Shown: positions 20,702 through 35,700, counted from the stretch's first letter. The stretch: 64,000 nt of DNA from Patiria pectinifera (GCA_029964075.1 CM057141.1:2294001-2358000), one strand, 5' to 3'. Numbers and translations are program-made. Notes: generated by a model not told the origin, from the letters alone.

Positions 20702-23700
20702 CTGTAAAAGTGAGAACAAGAAAAGAAAAGATCATATTATAGTAAACCAGTATTCAGGCTAATGCCTTGAGTTTATTGTCGGAATCTCTCGTCTGGAGCA
20801 TCGCAATCTCTTGTCCAGAGCTATTGTCTAGGTCTTCGCCCATTACAACTACGCAGGAACATATATTTTTTTATTAGGAACATTTACTTATTTTGAATTG
20901 GCATTACCTCAATACATATTTACCCAATTGGCAAGATTTTTTCGTTCATGAAAAGCTAATGAACTATACTCGATATACTCGAACATATATTTTTTTATTA
21001 GGAACATTTACTTATTTTGAATTGGCATTACCTCAATATAGATTTACCCAATTGGCAAGATTTTTTCGTTCATGAAAAGCTAATGAACTATACTCGATAT
21101 TTACGAGGTATTTTTTTCAAAGTTGTGAAAAAGAGGGGGGCTTTGAGGATTCGTTTTTTTTTTTAAAAACCTTGTATGTGTGGGATTGAACACTGTGTCT
21201 ACTCACAGGGCTTAGTCTACTGCAGTGGCATGGTGTGGTGTCCTGAGGTTGCTCTACGAGCTCCATGCCTTCACGTATCACTGGCGGTCCAGTTTGTCTC
21301 TTCGCATATTCCTATTAATAACAAACGGAACAATTCAAGGGAGTCATGTTGGTGTATATCGAGGTTAATGACATAACATAGCTAGAGGGGTGTTTAAAAA
21401 ATCATGAAGTAAAATTGTTGAACAAAATCATTAAAAATGTATATATTTCATTACTTGTTTTGACTCTTTGAATGGGAATAACTATGTGCTTGGCTGGTAT
21501 TAAACAAGTCCGTTTAAGACCGGCTGGGGGCCTGCTCGCCAAAAATATCCCTCGCCTTCAGCTAGGGCTATTTTCAGCGTACATTGCTCTAACCTGCTTA
21601 GCACACATTCATTCCCTTAATGTTACTAAAATATAAAACTACCTGAAGAAGTTGTAAGTAGTAACAGAAGATATCATTGGACATGAGGTTTTCCCTTGCA
21701 AACTGCTGGGCATTGTGGGCTATCCGCTGAGCCTGCAATAACAAGGAAGTTCATCTGTGAAGTAAATTTACTCAAACGTAGGATGGTTAGACTACTCTCG
21801 TCGACTATTTGGAACAAGACCTCAGGGCACGGTGCATCTGTGGTCACCAATAGGACCTAGAACATTGGTGATGACCCTTTGACCAATGTTTGACTAGAGT
21901 TGTTCGCACATTGCGTCATGAATCACTAGTCAACTCGCCCCATACTTGCTCCATTGTGTAAACTTTCAGCAGAGCACAGGTCTAAAAATAAGACAAACCT
22001 CTTCGTCATGTGTCTGGGCCCACTTGATCTTATCCACAATGTCACTCAGGTCTTTCTTGAATGGAATGTAATGAACCCAGGGCTCCAGTTGCTTGTAGAA
22101 GTGTTCGTAGAAGACGGATTCGTGCTTCAACACGGCACTGTCACCACTGAGAAGGTATGGTAGTCGGTAGGCTGCCACGGTCCCGTCAATGTTGATCTGG
22201 TACTTGTACTAAAGCATGAATCAAAGATGAAAAATTTGTTTCTAAAATGTGCTCTTTCATTGGGAGCTCGTTAAAATTTAATGTTTTATATTCAACTAGC
22301 AATATTTCAAAGGTCTGGATCACATTTACAGAGAAGAGTTTGAAAACCCCATTTGTTTACATCTCCACCACCCTTGCCTATAGGGTGGTCTTGGATGACA
22401 TCACCAAATTGTTTTTCGGCCATCTTGGATTACAAACACAAGTACAAACATTTGCGATCATACATGTCATTGTATGCTATCATGTCAAATTGGATGTCAT
22501 CTGTTGTTTTTCATCTTCTTTTTTTGTTTGCAAAATCGAGACCGATTTGACTCATTCTTTGTTCAGCACAACAAATTTGATTATGTCCTCAACAAACAAC
22601 TTCAGAAATATCCCACCACTGGTATTCTACATATAACACAGATTACTAATCCAGATCAATCACCAGTTAAGCCTGGGAGATTAGGTGCCGGTTAAGCTGA
22701 TTTCCCAAATCCCTTAACCATCTTCAGAGAAAGTCACAAATCCTCTGTGCCAAGGGATTATAGGATTACGTACAAATATGGGCCCATCATTTCACAGGAT
22801 TTACTAAGAACCATGCATACAAGCAAAAGCGGTTTCAAAAACTTAACACCAGCCTGCCAAACACTTTAAATAATAACTGTTAATCAAAGACATGATGGGA
22901 TTTGACATACACTGTATGTAGCGCGATATGGGACAGAGGGAACCCCCTCCTTTGTGTCAGTCACTGTGTTACCAGAATCTCAGAAATCCTTTTGAGATGT
23001 CCAGGCAGGGGATGTGTTTGGTAACGATAGTCTATGGTTTGCATAGGGAGTTTGGTGTAGGGAGACTGGGGGTACCCCTCCGTCTCATATCGTGCTGGGT
23101 ATAGGATTTGGAGGGTTTTTTTTAAACTTCTGTTCAGCATTTTTCTCCTCATTTTATAATGTAGAGGTACAACTAAAGCAACGGGCATACTTAGCAACAG
23201 ACAATCTTTTCTAGCCCAAAGCAACTAAACTGGGCTAAACTGTTGAGCCAAGAAGCTTAAAAGATAACACGTGCAAAGGCATTATCCGATCTTCCAAAAT
23301 TCGTGTCATAGACTACTTTACACAATTACTATTACCTGCGTGTTAAATCTGCTTCAGAAGCAAGATGAGCTCAGTTCAGTTATCCCAGATTTCGTGTGAA
23401 GTTTCTTTTCAATGAAACAAATTCTCCAGATAGTTGAAAAAAATATAATGGTTTTCCATGAAAATTTGTCAACTAGTTTCTTCACAAAATTCAACTTGGG
23501 CAACTTTTGCTTTATTTTCAGTAAGTAGATGACAATTTGTTTTCAAAAAATCGTGCAAATTCTTGAAATGAGCTAACAGAACTTCTCAAGCCTATTTTTT
23601 GTAGTCTATGTCGCCATGATCTATGAGCAGATTCGCCGATGTATTATGCAAGACAACTGCCTCTTGACTTCTAGATTTTGACCAATCAGCGGGTGCTTTT

Positions 23701-26700
23701 TATATCGAGTCTTCGGTCATTCACCCTGTGTTGCGTCATAGACATGGATAAAACCTAGACACAGCAAACACAGGCTGTGGTCACGCGCTCTGTATTATGT
23801 TACGCGATACGCGCCAAGCTTGTCTAGGTTTCATAGATTTACGCCCAGCCGTTTTTGTATTAAAAAAACACTGCATTCGAGTTGACCAATCAAACATTTA
23901 GTCCTGATTTGGGAATGAAATGACGTCACGATTTAGTAAAGGTGCGGGATCGCATTAATCTGCATGCTTATATCAGACGTTAGACAGAAAACTGGGCTCC
24001 ATGGATAATGGTTGATACTCAGACTAATTTTTTTTTTTAGTCGCTAGTCCCCACATTTCACCCTCACCTTGAAAAAATCAAAGAAGGATATATGCTTGAC
24101 TTTGGGTCCATACTCCGCCTCCTCATTGCGGAAGAAGAAGAAATTGGTGAGTGCAGCATCGATGAGCTCAGGCTCATCGCGGGACAGCTTGACCAGGTTC
24201 AGTCTCTCCCTTCGGCTGTCTCGCCCCCGCCAGAAGGCCTTGTTGGTCTTGTTGATCCATTTGGGTCCCGTGTTGGCCTGGACTGACATCATGTCTAGAG
24301 TCACCCTGAGGACAAATGAGGGAGGTGAGAGGGAGAAACAGAGGAAGAGTTGGGTTTCAGGTCGAAACAGGAGCAAGTTCCAGCATGGATTATATTTTGA
24401 TTTGATTTGATTTGATTTGATTTTTTTAACTTCCATTCATCATGATTACAATAATGAGCATTATTTTAATTTAAGACTTTACAAAACAAATGTGATAAAT
24501 GGCGGAGGCTGGCAGAAAGCCGAAGCTTGTACTTGGCCAAGCCCCCATGAGTAAACCATTTTAAGTTAGAATTTAACACGGAATGAAAACAATCAATTTA
24601 AATAAACAGCTACTTTGTTTAGAGCCAAGTTGATGAGATGGGTTTTTTTAATGTTTTTTTTGGGGGGGGGGAATTATTTATTTTTTTTTACTAGTTTTGA
24701 AATATAACAATTGTGAAAGAAAAAGAGTGTGCGAGAAAACAAATGTGCAAGAACAGGGTACTCATAATCGGGCCCGTACCCCGAAACGTGAATGACTAGG
24801 GCTCAATGCACATGCTGCTAACAATGACAATTAAATACAAAATACTCTCCAACTAACAACTTATATGACGATATATCCCTCTATATAATCACCATAATAG
24901 CCCCTACCAATTCTGCACATTGATAACAAACCCTCTGGGTGCCCTTTCACCCTGAAAATAGGACAACCTTTGCTCAACAGTCAATACAATTGACCCTAAT
25001 TGACCCACCTGCCGAGCGTCTCCAAGGTTGACTCAGTGATGTCATAGGTCGGCATGACGATATCCCTGGTCTCGTCTGAGCCGCACCAGGACAGGATTGG
25101 CAGAGGGCTGTTGTCTGCCGTTCTCTTCTCCAACGGCCAGTCGCCGAGGTTAATGAAGAACTCAACATCAGGGAGTCGCACCTGTGAAAACAAGATTGAC
25201 AAATGAAGGCTTGGGCCCCAAAAACATTTGCTGGGTTTCCGGTAACTCGACCGACCCAAATTTTGGTGTACAACCTTTTTTGGGGGAGGGGGGAGAGGGG
25301 AACGACACCCCAAATACAAGTCCGGAATACTTGAAAATATGCAATACTTTCCTTCTTACAGGTATGTCTACTTGTCCTCCAATATACATGTACTGTGAAC
25401 ATAGAAAAATTAATGTGGAACAGTGCTCACCGGATTAGTACGTATGTAAAAAAAAAAATTAAATGAAAGGATTTGACATTGAAAAGTCCCTACAACATAC
25501 CTTCCGAGCCAGAGAAAGTAGAAATGCATCTGAGAACATTTTGAAGCCAACATGTTGACCATGTGTTTTTCTGTAAACCTGAAATAAAATCAATTAAATT
25601 ATTTCTTTTTCTAATACATGTGAATGTGTTGTTTTGCTAGAAAAATAGCAGTTTAGAACAGAAACCTATTTTGGTGGGACGTAACTAGAAAGTAGAACTT
25701 GGAATACAACTTGAACATACAGGTTCTCCCAGGAATTAGGACGTAAATAATACAAAAGAACATCTTTTGTCCCATTAAACCTTATTTTTAATTTTTGTCT
25801 TGCCATTTTAAAGGGTATTTTGGTGCCTTTTTGGTTTTTATGCTAATACAAATTGGCATATTCATGAGCAAAACTGTGATGTCATTCCTCAATGTTACAG
25901 CTTCTCAGCACAAAAAGTTCCTAGAATTGGGATATTTTGCTGTCATAAAACATCTTTTCTTTGATAACTCGTTCTTGTGAAAGTACATGGCAGTAAGCCA
26001 ATGAGCAACCCTTTCTCACAAATATTTTCAATGAGCAAATTTTGGGTTCACAATTTGAACAGAAAACCCCTAAAGTGAACTGTGTCTTCCTAGAACGACA
26101 TCACAGCATCAACGCCCTCAGTTGTCCAGAAAAGAATGGAAAATTTTTGAATGTTTTAAAGAAGTGCACTTGTCAATCAAATTAACCAAAAAGGGATGTC
26201 AAATAGTTTTCATACATTGAAGAGGAGTAGAAAGTTGCACAAATTGTGTTCCTAAGAAAAGTTCATCCCACAGACCCTTTAAAGGGAATGTATAACATTT
26301 GCTTTTGCTGCAATTTTCAGAAATAAATGGATTTGGAAGATTAGTATGTTATAGCAAATATTGTTACACTAACTTGTTTTCACATTTTGGGTTCGTAGAT
26401 GGTGGAAAACCAAAAAAAGCAATCATATTCTTGTAGTCTGGTTCCCTAACCCCACTTAAGATGAAATGGAGCAATTTATGGACTTTGGGAATTTATAAGA
26501 TCAGAGAATCTGTCTAGCAGGTTTGTAGTCTTCACAGGTGCGTAATCAATTGCAAAGAAAATTCAGATGAACTAAATATGAAAAATTAGGAGCACTTTTT
26601 GAAAAAAGCCAGTTTTCTCCAACGCTGGTCGGCTGACCAGCGTTAGAAAAATACTGTTTTTCTTGAAAATGTCAGCACACCAGGAGCCACAACTTTACAG

Positions 26701-29700
26701 GATGCTTTAGACTGTCATTCCCTAACAATTCAGTAAGGTATTACGTGACAATTTTATCATTTCGTTTTTTGATGTTTGCGAATGTTGTATATTCCCTTTA
26801 AGGCAACTTCTTGAATAAAAAAGGATGAAATGACTGCCTTACTTTATTATTGATGATAGTGTAGTGGCACAGGCTGTGATGTCTGGCAAACCTGTCGACT
26901 GCTTCCGTAGCAAGGCGGTCCAGATCGATAGTGGGAAAAATAGAAAGGTCTTGACTAATCTGTGGGTGTAGCTCCAACTCACAGTGCATATCACTCTGCC
27001 ATCGGCTTTGATTTTGCTCCGGGCAAAAACACTTCTCGTCGTACATTGGATCTGGACCAAGAAAAGAAAAACAACACAAGTCAAGCCTATTAAAGCTGGT
27101 CTCAGATTGCAGAAAACGCTATTCTATTGATTCCCAACGGCTAAAAAGTTCTAGAGTAAGCTCTAGAGGTAACATGATAAAATAGAAATGAAAAAAAAAA
27201 TCCACTTTGAGACTTCATTAACAGGTACTGCCTGAACATACATGTACATACATCATGAAAGTATACCAGCAACGCCCAGAACATGGTGTGGATCTGGTAC
27301 ATATACATACATGAATACAAAATTCAATATTAGGTTTTGCTCTAAGTTGGCGAAGGACAAGACCTAATACTGAATTTGTTGTGCTACAATGAACTTACCA
27401 TAAGCCTCTCCTTGGGTAGATGATGCAGACTTATGAGGCATACAACAACGTCGAAAAAGGCGGCGTACGGCGTCAAAAAACCTAGCGTTGCGTTAGCTAT
27501 GGAGCGCCGGCTATGAGAGGCGAGCCGGGCGTCCGACTTATGGTCCTCTATTTGGTTAAGGGATGCAATTTTGTCGAACTTATGAGGCGTCGGACCTATG
27601 AGGCCTCGGACTTATGAGCGGACCCAAGATGATGACATGAATAATTGGACAGCCCTCAATAAAAGTTGTTAACCATTTTGTTCGCAAGGTTTCAAATTTT
27701 TGTGAACTAGTACAAAAATGTCCAATTTAGAGGCTTTAACGTGGACAAGACTGATTTTGGTGACTTGTATTGAAATTAGCATAATATCACTATTCTTGCG
27801 ACATTTGGTTAGTTTTTTTCCATGCATGGTTAAAAGGGTAGATACTACTACACGTATGTGAAGAAACAAATGAAACATGGTTGCGTACGTTTGTTTATGG
27901 TGTGAATCGAGGACACACACGTGCAACATCATCAGTGAATCGAGGAAAGGAACCAAATCAAGGACGACCTCGATTTATAGAAAACGTGTACAAAACCAAT
28001 GAGAGCTGTTGCGAAAAAGTTAAAGTACAAACAAAGGAAAAGGGAAGAGGAACAAAAGAAAATCCTCGATTTACACCAAAAACAAACGTGGGTGTACATG
28101 TACATGTAGGTGTATATTGCTGTCATATATTTTGAACCACCCTGTAGTATTCCAGTGGGGACCATAAACATGTGTTGGTAGAATAACATGTGCGTGCAAT
28201 AAGTTGGTGAACACATGCCGATCTAGGGAAATGACCTTCTGGCATGAAACACCCACATTCTCTTTCATGTAATAACAAGCAGTTATGTACATATATATCT
28301 GCCTGTTTGTACAGTGTTTGGGGATAGGTCAGGGACTGCTGAAGCATTTGGACAGATGAGGCTCCCAGTCCTAGACAAGTGACTCTCTCTGTCTGTAGTA
28401 TATGGCCCAAGGGTTTATTTCCGGTGAAGTATGGACAGAGGCCACTTCCTCTTGAGTCAAGTCTATATAAATAATAACAGGAGCTACAATCCCGGCCACA
28501 AAGGTTGGGACACGTCCACACTATGAGCATACCCTCCCCGGTTCCCCCCCCCCTCTTCCCCCCCCCCTCAAGTATAGTTGACATCTCACGCTTGAGCACA
28601 GCGTGCGCAATGAGAGACAACACTGCAAGGGGGGGGGGGGGCAGGGAGAGGGGGAGGCCAGGGAGGGGGGGGCCAGCAAGTTTTGGCCGGGATTGTAGAA
28701 CCAAGGTGTAGACCAATAAACATGCCTGAAATAGCCTGCGCCAGCTAAATCACGATTTACTGTCAATTTTTTTTTAGTTTTGCGACCCTTGTACTGAATG
28801 AAGGGTCATCCCAGCTCTTCTTTGAACTTGAGTTTCTGACAAATGAGGGATGAACTTTGACCCGACAGCTGCTCTGTTTTGCAACTGAGTGCAGGGATCA
28901 TTTTTCAAATTAGTGGCAGGCTTCGGGACTGCTTCAAGTTTCTAGGGGTGATCATCTATGGAGGGTAAAATAACCCAAAAACTCCTCGGTAAACTCCACA
29001 CAAAAAATGACCAGAAAGTGAAAGAGGCTAAATCATAATTTAATTTGATGTATGACTAGATCACCTCGGAGAGTTCTGAGCATTTTTCCTGATTTTTTTG
29101 AAGTGTGAGTATTTCCTGATTTGTGCCCACGTTGTAGTTTACAACTTGAAGCATGATTTACTGGCGGTGGGCATGAGAATAATGGCCATAATGATTAAGA
29201 ATTAGATTGATTGCATAAAATGGTAGAGCTAGTCCATCTTACTTAATTTGGCCAAGGTTTGTTTGTTGTGGGGAAGGGTTCTGGAGTTTGGGTTTTGACC
29301 CCACGAAAATGAAACTAGATTTATGTTTGTGGACAAACACATGGCTGTTTGGGCATACTGTTATTGCATGTTTACAATGTATGCCATGTTATAGACTGAT
29401 AGGACGTACATGTACATGTTGCAGAGTAATCAAATGTGTATTTCTGAAAATAGCACACTATCAAAATGCAATGTCAATATATTGCGTCAGTGACAAAAGG
29501 CATTAAAAGCACCTTTAATGTGACATCATGTACCAATTTGCAAGTTTCAATAGTTTTCAATATGACGTCAAATGACATGAGATGACGTTATCATGACTTC
29601 CATTTTCATCTATAACACTTCCCAGAAAGTGTACTTTCAACCCAACAGACCTTTAATCATGCTGCCACCATTTTAGTCATGTTCCATGTATCCGATAACA

Positions 29701-32700
29701 GTACTGAATGATAATTTTGGGTTTTTTTTCAAAAAGAAGCCAGACTATTTTTCCCTCCAGCCTCGCTTTGGTTACGTTGATTTGAATGGGAAAAATCAAA
29801 ATGGCCGCAACATGAAAACGGTCTATTGGACCTGTAGTTCTGTAGATATAGGCTTTCAAAACATGCACATTTAATGTGACGTCACGTGAGTCGTGATGAC
29901 GTCAATGTTTGGAACATATCTTCAGACCTGTGCTGGTCTAATTGTGTGCCAAGTATAAAGGCAATTGGATTCATTGATTTTAGTGCCCAAAGTGCCATGC
30001 ACAATGAAAACGTGTACAAATGCAATGAACAAAAGGCTGAAAGAGAACAAAATCGTAAGACAAACATGACGATCACTGTACTTCAGCTTGAATTGCTTCC
30101 TGGCCTGAATGTCGGAACAAGCCCACACCTGACCCATACACATGACTTCAAAAGCATCTGGAAATCCTGTATTTTGTCAAGGAATGTTCCTACATGCTGC
30201 AGCTTCCTGTACACGTCCTCAGACAATGTGTACTTACTACTTCTCCAAAAATAAACATGTAACCTTCAGGCTTCATTCAGGCTTGTGCTGTATATTGGAT
30301 TTACAGAGTCAGGCTATAATTATCATCACAAAAATAAAATGCCATTTGGAATTATCTGGTTCCTTTTCTGGGCGGACTAATGAAAAACATGTTGCAACCT
30401 GACACCACTTCAGCCGTTGTGTACAAAGTCTATGGCACGTCAGAAAATTTTCTAAGTATTTCCTAACAAAATTGGAAATGTTTCTCAGTCACAGATTCAT
30501 GTCTTATCATAATTTTTGCGATGAGTGACCTTCATTGAGATGATACAGGTATATGAAGAAAAAAGTGGCGTTAGGTTGCTGGACACCATCTTCCTATAGG
30601 GTGCGCTGCTCAAAGCGGATGATTTTTGGCACTTTTGGACAAAAGGCGGCGGTGCTGTTCGTTCTAGCACATTTGCCAACAGACACATAATTTCCCAACA
30701 GGATGATAATTTTGCCAACAAAAACCATTATTTTCTTCAAAACTAAATTTAGCATATTTCAGAGACAACCTAATCTTTTGAATCTGAATGTATTTTTAAC
30801 CTTGATTGAAAGATCAATATTAGAATTTAAAATATCAAAACATCAAATAGTTGTAAGTCACTTACACCTAAAAGTATAGACATTTTGTGTTCCAAAAAGA
30901 CGACTTGTGTTGATTCAATATGAAAGTCCTCATCAGTCACCACATGCCAAGTTTTGACCTTTTGACCCACAGCTTATCTTCCTTGGGGGTTGTCATTCAA
31001 AAACACACCCTCTTTCTTTCTTTCTTTCTTATTGTCCAAGCGCCCCTTGAACAAAGACATTGACAAAACAGGGGACCGATAGCGTAGGCCTGGATAGCTC
31101 AGTTGGTAGAGCACTGGAACGGCAATCTGGAGGTCACAGGTTCAGACCCTGTTCCAGAAATTTTCTTTGTAATAAACTAGAAATCAATACCTAAAAAAAC
31201 CTTGCAAACTGCTTGAACAAACGGTGACAGTATGAATATCACGCGCCTGGGTGCCACCAACCTGCGAGTGTGTTTTTCATTCCTTGTAGATTTCTCCTCA
31301 AAATAAGAGAAAGGTGGGTCTATTCTTCAGGTTAAAAGCCTGTTTAGCTGACCAATTCAGTGGCATCTATTTGTCCACAATGTTTTGCTTTGTGAAGCCT
31401 TTGCAAAGGCCAACTCACTTATAGGGGTACAGTGAAGTGAACACACATTAAACATAGGCTGACTGTGGATAAAAAGCACAGCAAACTATTGTCCTGATGA
31501 AGTAAACAGCTTACTTTTTACACAAACCATAAACAAATTTTACCTCTTGGGCTAAGCCCTGTCCAAATACACATACAAGATGAAGGGGTGGGGACATAAA
31601 TGGTTTACGCCAGTCAAAGGAATGTGATGAGAACTATAATACAACTCAAGATTTACACAAGAGTTTCACTGCATTTTCTCCCTGTTTGCCATAATTATAC
31701 TCTTGCCGAAGCAGGAAATGGCTTAAAACTACACTGTACTCACAATAGCAGGATGAAGTGAGTTTAAAATGGATGTTTGTACAGTTGTAGATGTTTTGCA
31801 AAATACTTATGAGAAAGGATGTCCCATTAATCATCCCTTTAAAATGTTTACGGACATTTTTTTTCTTCTAAATTGACCTCTGAAAAGTTTTGACTGTTTG
31901 CACTGTTAAGTCAGCAGTAAGTGTAATTATGTAAACACTTTTCACCAGTGTGGTTGTGAGAAGCTAACCATAGAAACTCAACTTTTCAGGTGCTGCAGGT
32001 GGTAATAGGCAAGGCGGTTTAGGGCGCTTCAGGGAGTAAAAGGCAGGGCAGAGTTTTTTGCCAGTTTGAATATTCAAAAACTAAAAAAACTACACACAAA
32101 AACACACGCTTGTTTACGTTACATACCAAATGTGGACATTCCATTGGTTTCGTGTAGTTAAGAAAAACCAGTGAAAAAAAAATCATTTTTCTCAAATTGT
32201 GCAAACTGTTTCAACCCAATTTATTTTCTATGATTCCCTTTAGTGTTTCTCTTCATTTTGCCACGGATAAACCTAACCCAAAAATGCCTCTACACCTGTT
32301 TTCCAGAAATGGGGAAACACTGTGTGGCTGTGCCCAAGTCCACACAACGTCGCCTCTACCTGGTTCATGTGGACCTCTTTTGTTCGGAAGTCCACACAGT
32401 GAATGTAATGCCTACCCACAACTGCAATGTTATCTTATTGTAAAATTCTGGCGCTTCATTGCCAAGTGCCACTTTTTTGTCAAAGGTAACTTTTGTGTCG
32501 ACGGCGGTTAATTGTTCACATCCTAATAACAGGTTAAAGCCCTTTTACAGTTATAAAGTTCCTGCAAAACACTCCAGCGCCCCATATCGATCGCCGCCTG
32601 CAAAAATTAAAGAGGTTGTGGAATGCTCAAAGACATTTCCATCTTTTTTCGGGTATATAGCCTAAGGTGTGATAAACAAAAAACGACTATTTTGTCTGTC

Positions 32701-35700
32701 ACGAAATGAGTACAAAAGGTACTTTTGAGAGCTGTTTTTCAGGTCCTGTTTCGACCCGAACGTGCAATTTATGTAAAAGTCGTCGTTGGGGGCAGCAAAC
32801 AAAACATAGTAAATCGTGACGTAATAAACAGGACTCCCGATGCAGCGTAGTATAAACCAGTCCTGTTTATTACGTCACGATTTACTATGTTTTTTTGCTG
32901 CCCCCAACGAGGACTTTTACACAAATTGCACGTTCGGGTCGAAACAGGACCTGAAAAAACAGCTCTCAAAAGTACTCATTTCAGGACAGACAAAATAGTC
33001 GTTTTTATTTCATCACACCTTAGGCTACATATACCCGAAAAATGACGGAAATGTCTTCGAGCACTCCACAACCTCTTTAAACGGCAAACTCTTCGTGCAA
33101 CTTTTTACTGGCACAGCACGCAGTTGTAGCTGGCAGTTTCGAATATCCGAATATTCGGTCAAATGCATTTCGAGTAATCAAATACTAAATTATTCGAAAA
33201 CAGACAGTCCCACAACAAACTAAAGCAGTACCTGTGATGAGGAACGGGGAGCCCTTGACGTGTCGTTCGCCACTCTTCACCTCAATTCTCATCTCCCTGT
33301 AGCTCTCAAACAGTCTGAATCGCACGATGAAGGAGCCGTCGTTCCTGTCCAGGACCTGAGTCCAGATCCGTCCCCGTCCAGTGGTAGGCTTGATGCTGAC
33401 TTGGAAGGCATTGGGTCCGGGGGAATATGTGAAACTACGGCAAGAAGAAAATTGATTGTATCAAAATCTGTCGAAAATAATAATGACAATGTGGTGCTCA
33501 AAGCGCTTTAAAGGGAATATACATCATTGGTTTTTGCTGTAATTTTCAGGATTGAACTATTTGAGAGGTTATAATATATCAAATATTAACTGTTACACTG
33601 ACATGTTTGAAGTTTTGTATTCGAAAATGCTGGAAAAACCAAGAAAAACAAAATGTTCAAGTAGTCTGGTTCCCTGACTCTATTAAAGATGAAATGGATC
33701 AATTTATAAATGCCGGAAAATTGTAAGGTAAGGGAACCAGTCTAGCCTGCACACGTTCATGAACATGTAACCAATAGCAAACCAAATTTGGACTGAAAAA
33801 AATATGGTAAAATTGAAGCAGTAGTTGAAAAATAGTTAGGTATTTCCAACGGTGGTCGGCCGACCACCGTTGGAAATTTATACAAAAATACAAATTTACT
33901 TGAAAATGGCTTCACACCAGGTGTCATAATTTTACAAGACGCTTTAGACTGTCATTTACCAACATCCTAGTAAGGTATTTCATAAAAATTTGGTAGTTTT
34001 GTTTTTCGATGTTTGCAAATGTTGTATATTCCCTTTAAATTGTTACCCCTGTTCATCAGACTACAAGACCAGTTTTCACAGTGGCTATTCAACTGGAAGT
34101 CTTTTCACGCATGTGGTCTACACAGTGGGCTTGATTTAGCCCATTCATCAATACGGGGTAATCCTGTATGACAGCACTGCGCGGCTGTGTTCACCTGCCT
34201 ATAACCAGTCAAAGTCACAAGTGGCAGCCAATCAGTGAGAGGGCAGTACCCCGGCCCTCTGGGACCAGCAAAAATGAATATTAAATTCAATCCATTTCAT
34301 TTAAACTCATTTTTTTGATAAATAAATTAATAAAGTTACCAATTTAGTTCAGCTCAGGAGGGTTAGTTCAAATGGAGTTCAACATGGTTCTTAATTTTTG
34401 AGAAAAAAAATGATGGTTGAAGACATTATTTTTTTTTCAATTATCCGGTAGGGTCATGAATTGAAATGTATTGAAAACTATTGAAAAGGAAATCCATGTG
34501 GGCAAACTACCAAGTGTAACACTATTTGTTAGGTCTGCAAATCCCATCCATTTAAGTGAGTTTGAATATCTTCCGCTGCCCGGTGTCCCCAACTCAACCT
34601 GGGAAACACCCTACGCCCCATGGGTTTTTCACATTAATATTGCAAACAAACAAAAAATTCCTGGTGCGGTTTTTATTAACACTTCTTGTCTAGACAAACT
34701 ACTGTGCAAATAACCTGAAGGTCAGCGAGATAAGTGCAGGCCGGTGTGACTCAGTTGGATTTCCTGTACAAAGTGCACCGACACAAGTGTCCAAACTGTA
34801 CTTGGTTATGGCCCACAGTATTAGGAGTATGCATCAGAACTAAGGCTAAGGCCAAAAAAAAAAAAATATTCGGTCTCTGGTCAGACCAAAGTTCCGGAAT
34901 TGATGCGGCGACGCGTTTTGTTTTTTGGTTTTTTTAGCTTGGATTGTACAGACAAGGTGGGTACTATTTTGCTTTTGTTGTGTCCTCATATACATTGGGG
35001 ACCTCCATAATTTGCCTTGGTGCCCTCCATCATTTGCCTTGGTGCAATTTCCCCATTCCTTGGTACAAAAATTTGAGGAGGTGCGGCAATAGAGGGCGCT
35101 GCTGTAGCTACCGCGGACAATTTGAAGGAAAAAAAAGGTTGACGCGCATTATTAAAATCGACGCGCGCACTGACCAGAGACCGACTTATTTTTTGGGGGG
35201 CCTAATTTTTTTCCCCCATATTTATCATATTTTCGCTTAGGGCACATAAATGTATCTGATAGGTTCGTTCCAGTGCCTGATTGGTATTTTTGTGGAGGAC
35301 ATGAATGATACCATACATGAGAATGGGTTCCGAAGCTAGACGTCATGTGCACACAGTGCTAATGGGATCATATCATAACAGGTGTACATGTAGACACCGG
35401 CCCGAGTCCTGACACAACTGTGCTCATCGCATCAGCAGCACAGCAGGTTTTCAAAGCTGGGTAAATTGAAGATCGGCAGGAGAGGGTACCCCTGTTTTAT
35501 TTCAACAGAGTACCCGGTTCCCTTTAGTCTGAAAATTTGGGACTCTCAATGCTGTGTACGATCTGAGAGTCCCTAGTGTCTTTTACTAAGTACTTGACCA
35601 AGTCCGCCAAATCCATCAGGGATCCTACTTCACGTAATGCTTTAGGACCAAATCCACTGAAATCCACCACAAGACCACCTCTACTACATGGATCTAGGTG

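Larger units (their letters stand above)
27052..33231. other. POGLUT intron 2 (about 6.2 kb)
   Basis: Contains only repeats as far as I can see: a GC-rich CTTATGAGGC-rich patch (27430-27625), a G/C-run fold-back (28484-28698), a tRNA-like sequence (31088-31159), a (TTTC)n run near 31013, and a TTAA-flanked palindrome (32611-33076). No coding exon fits the POGLUT frame here. Confidence 0.5.

Noticed and set aside
28543..28680. C and G runs read as a CRISPR or regulatory array
   Set aside because: They are arms of a fold-back element with precise inverted ends.
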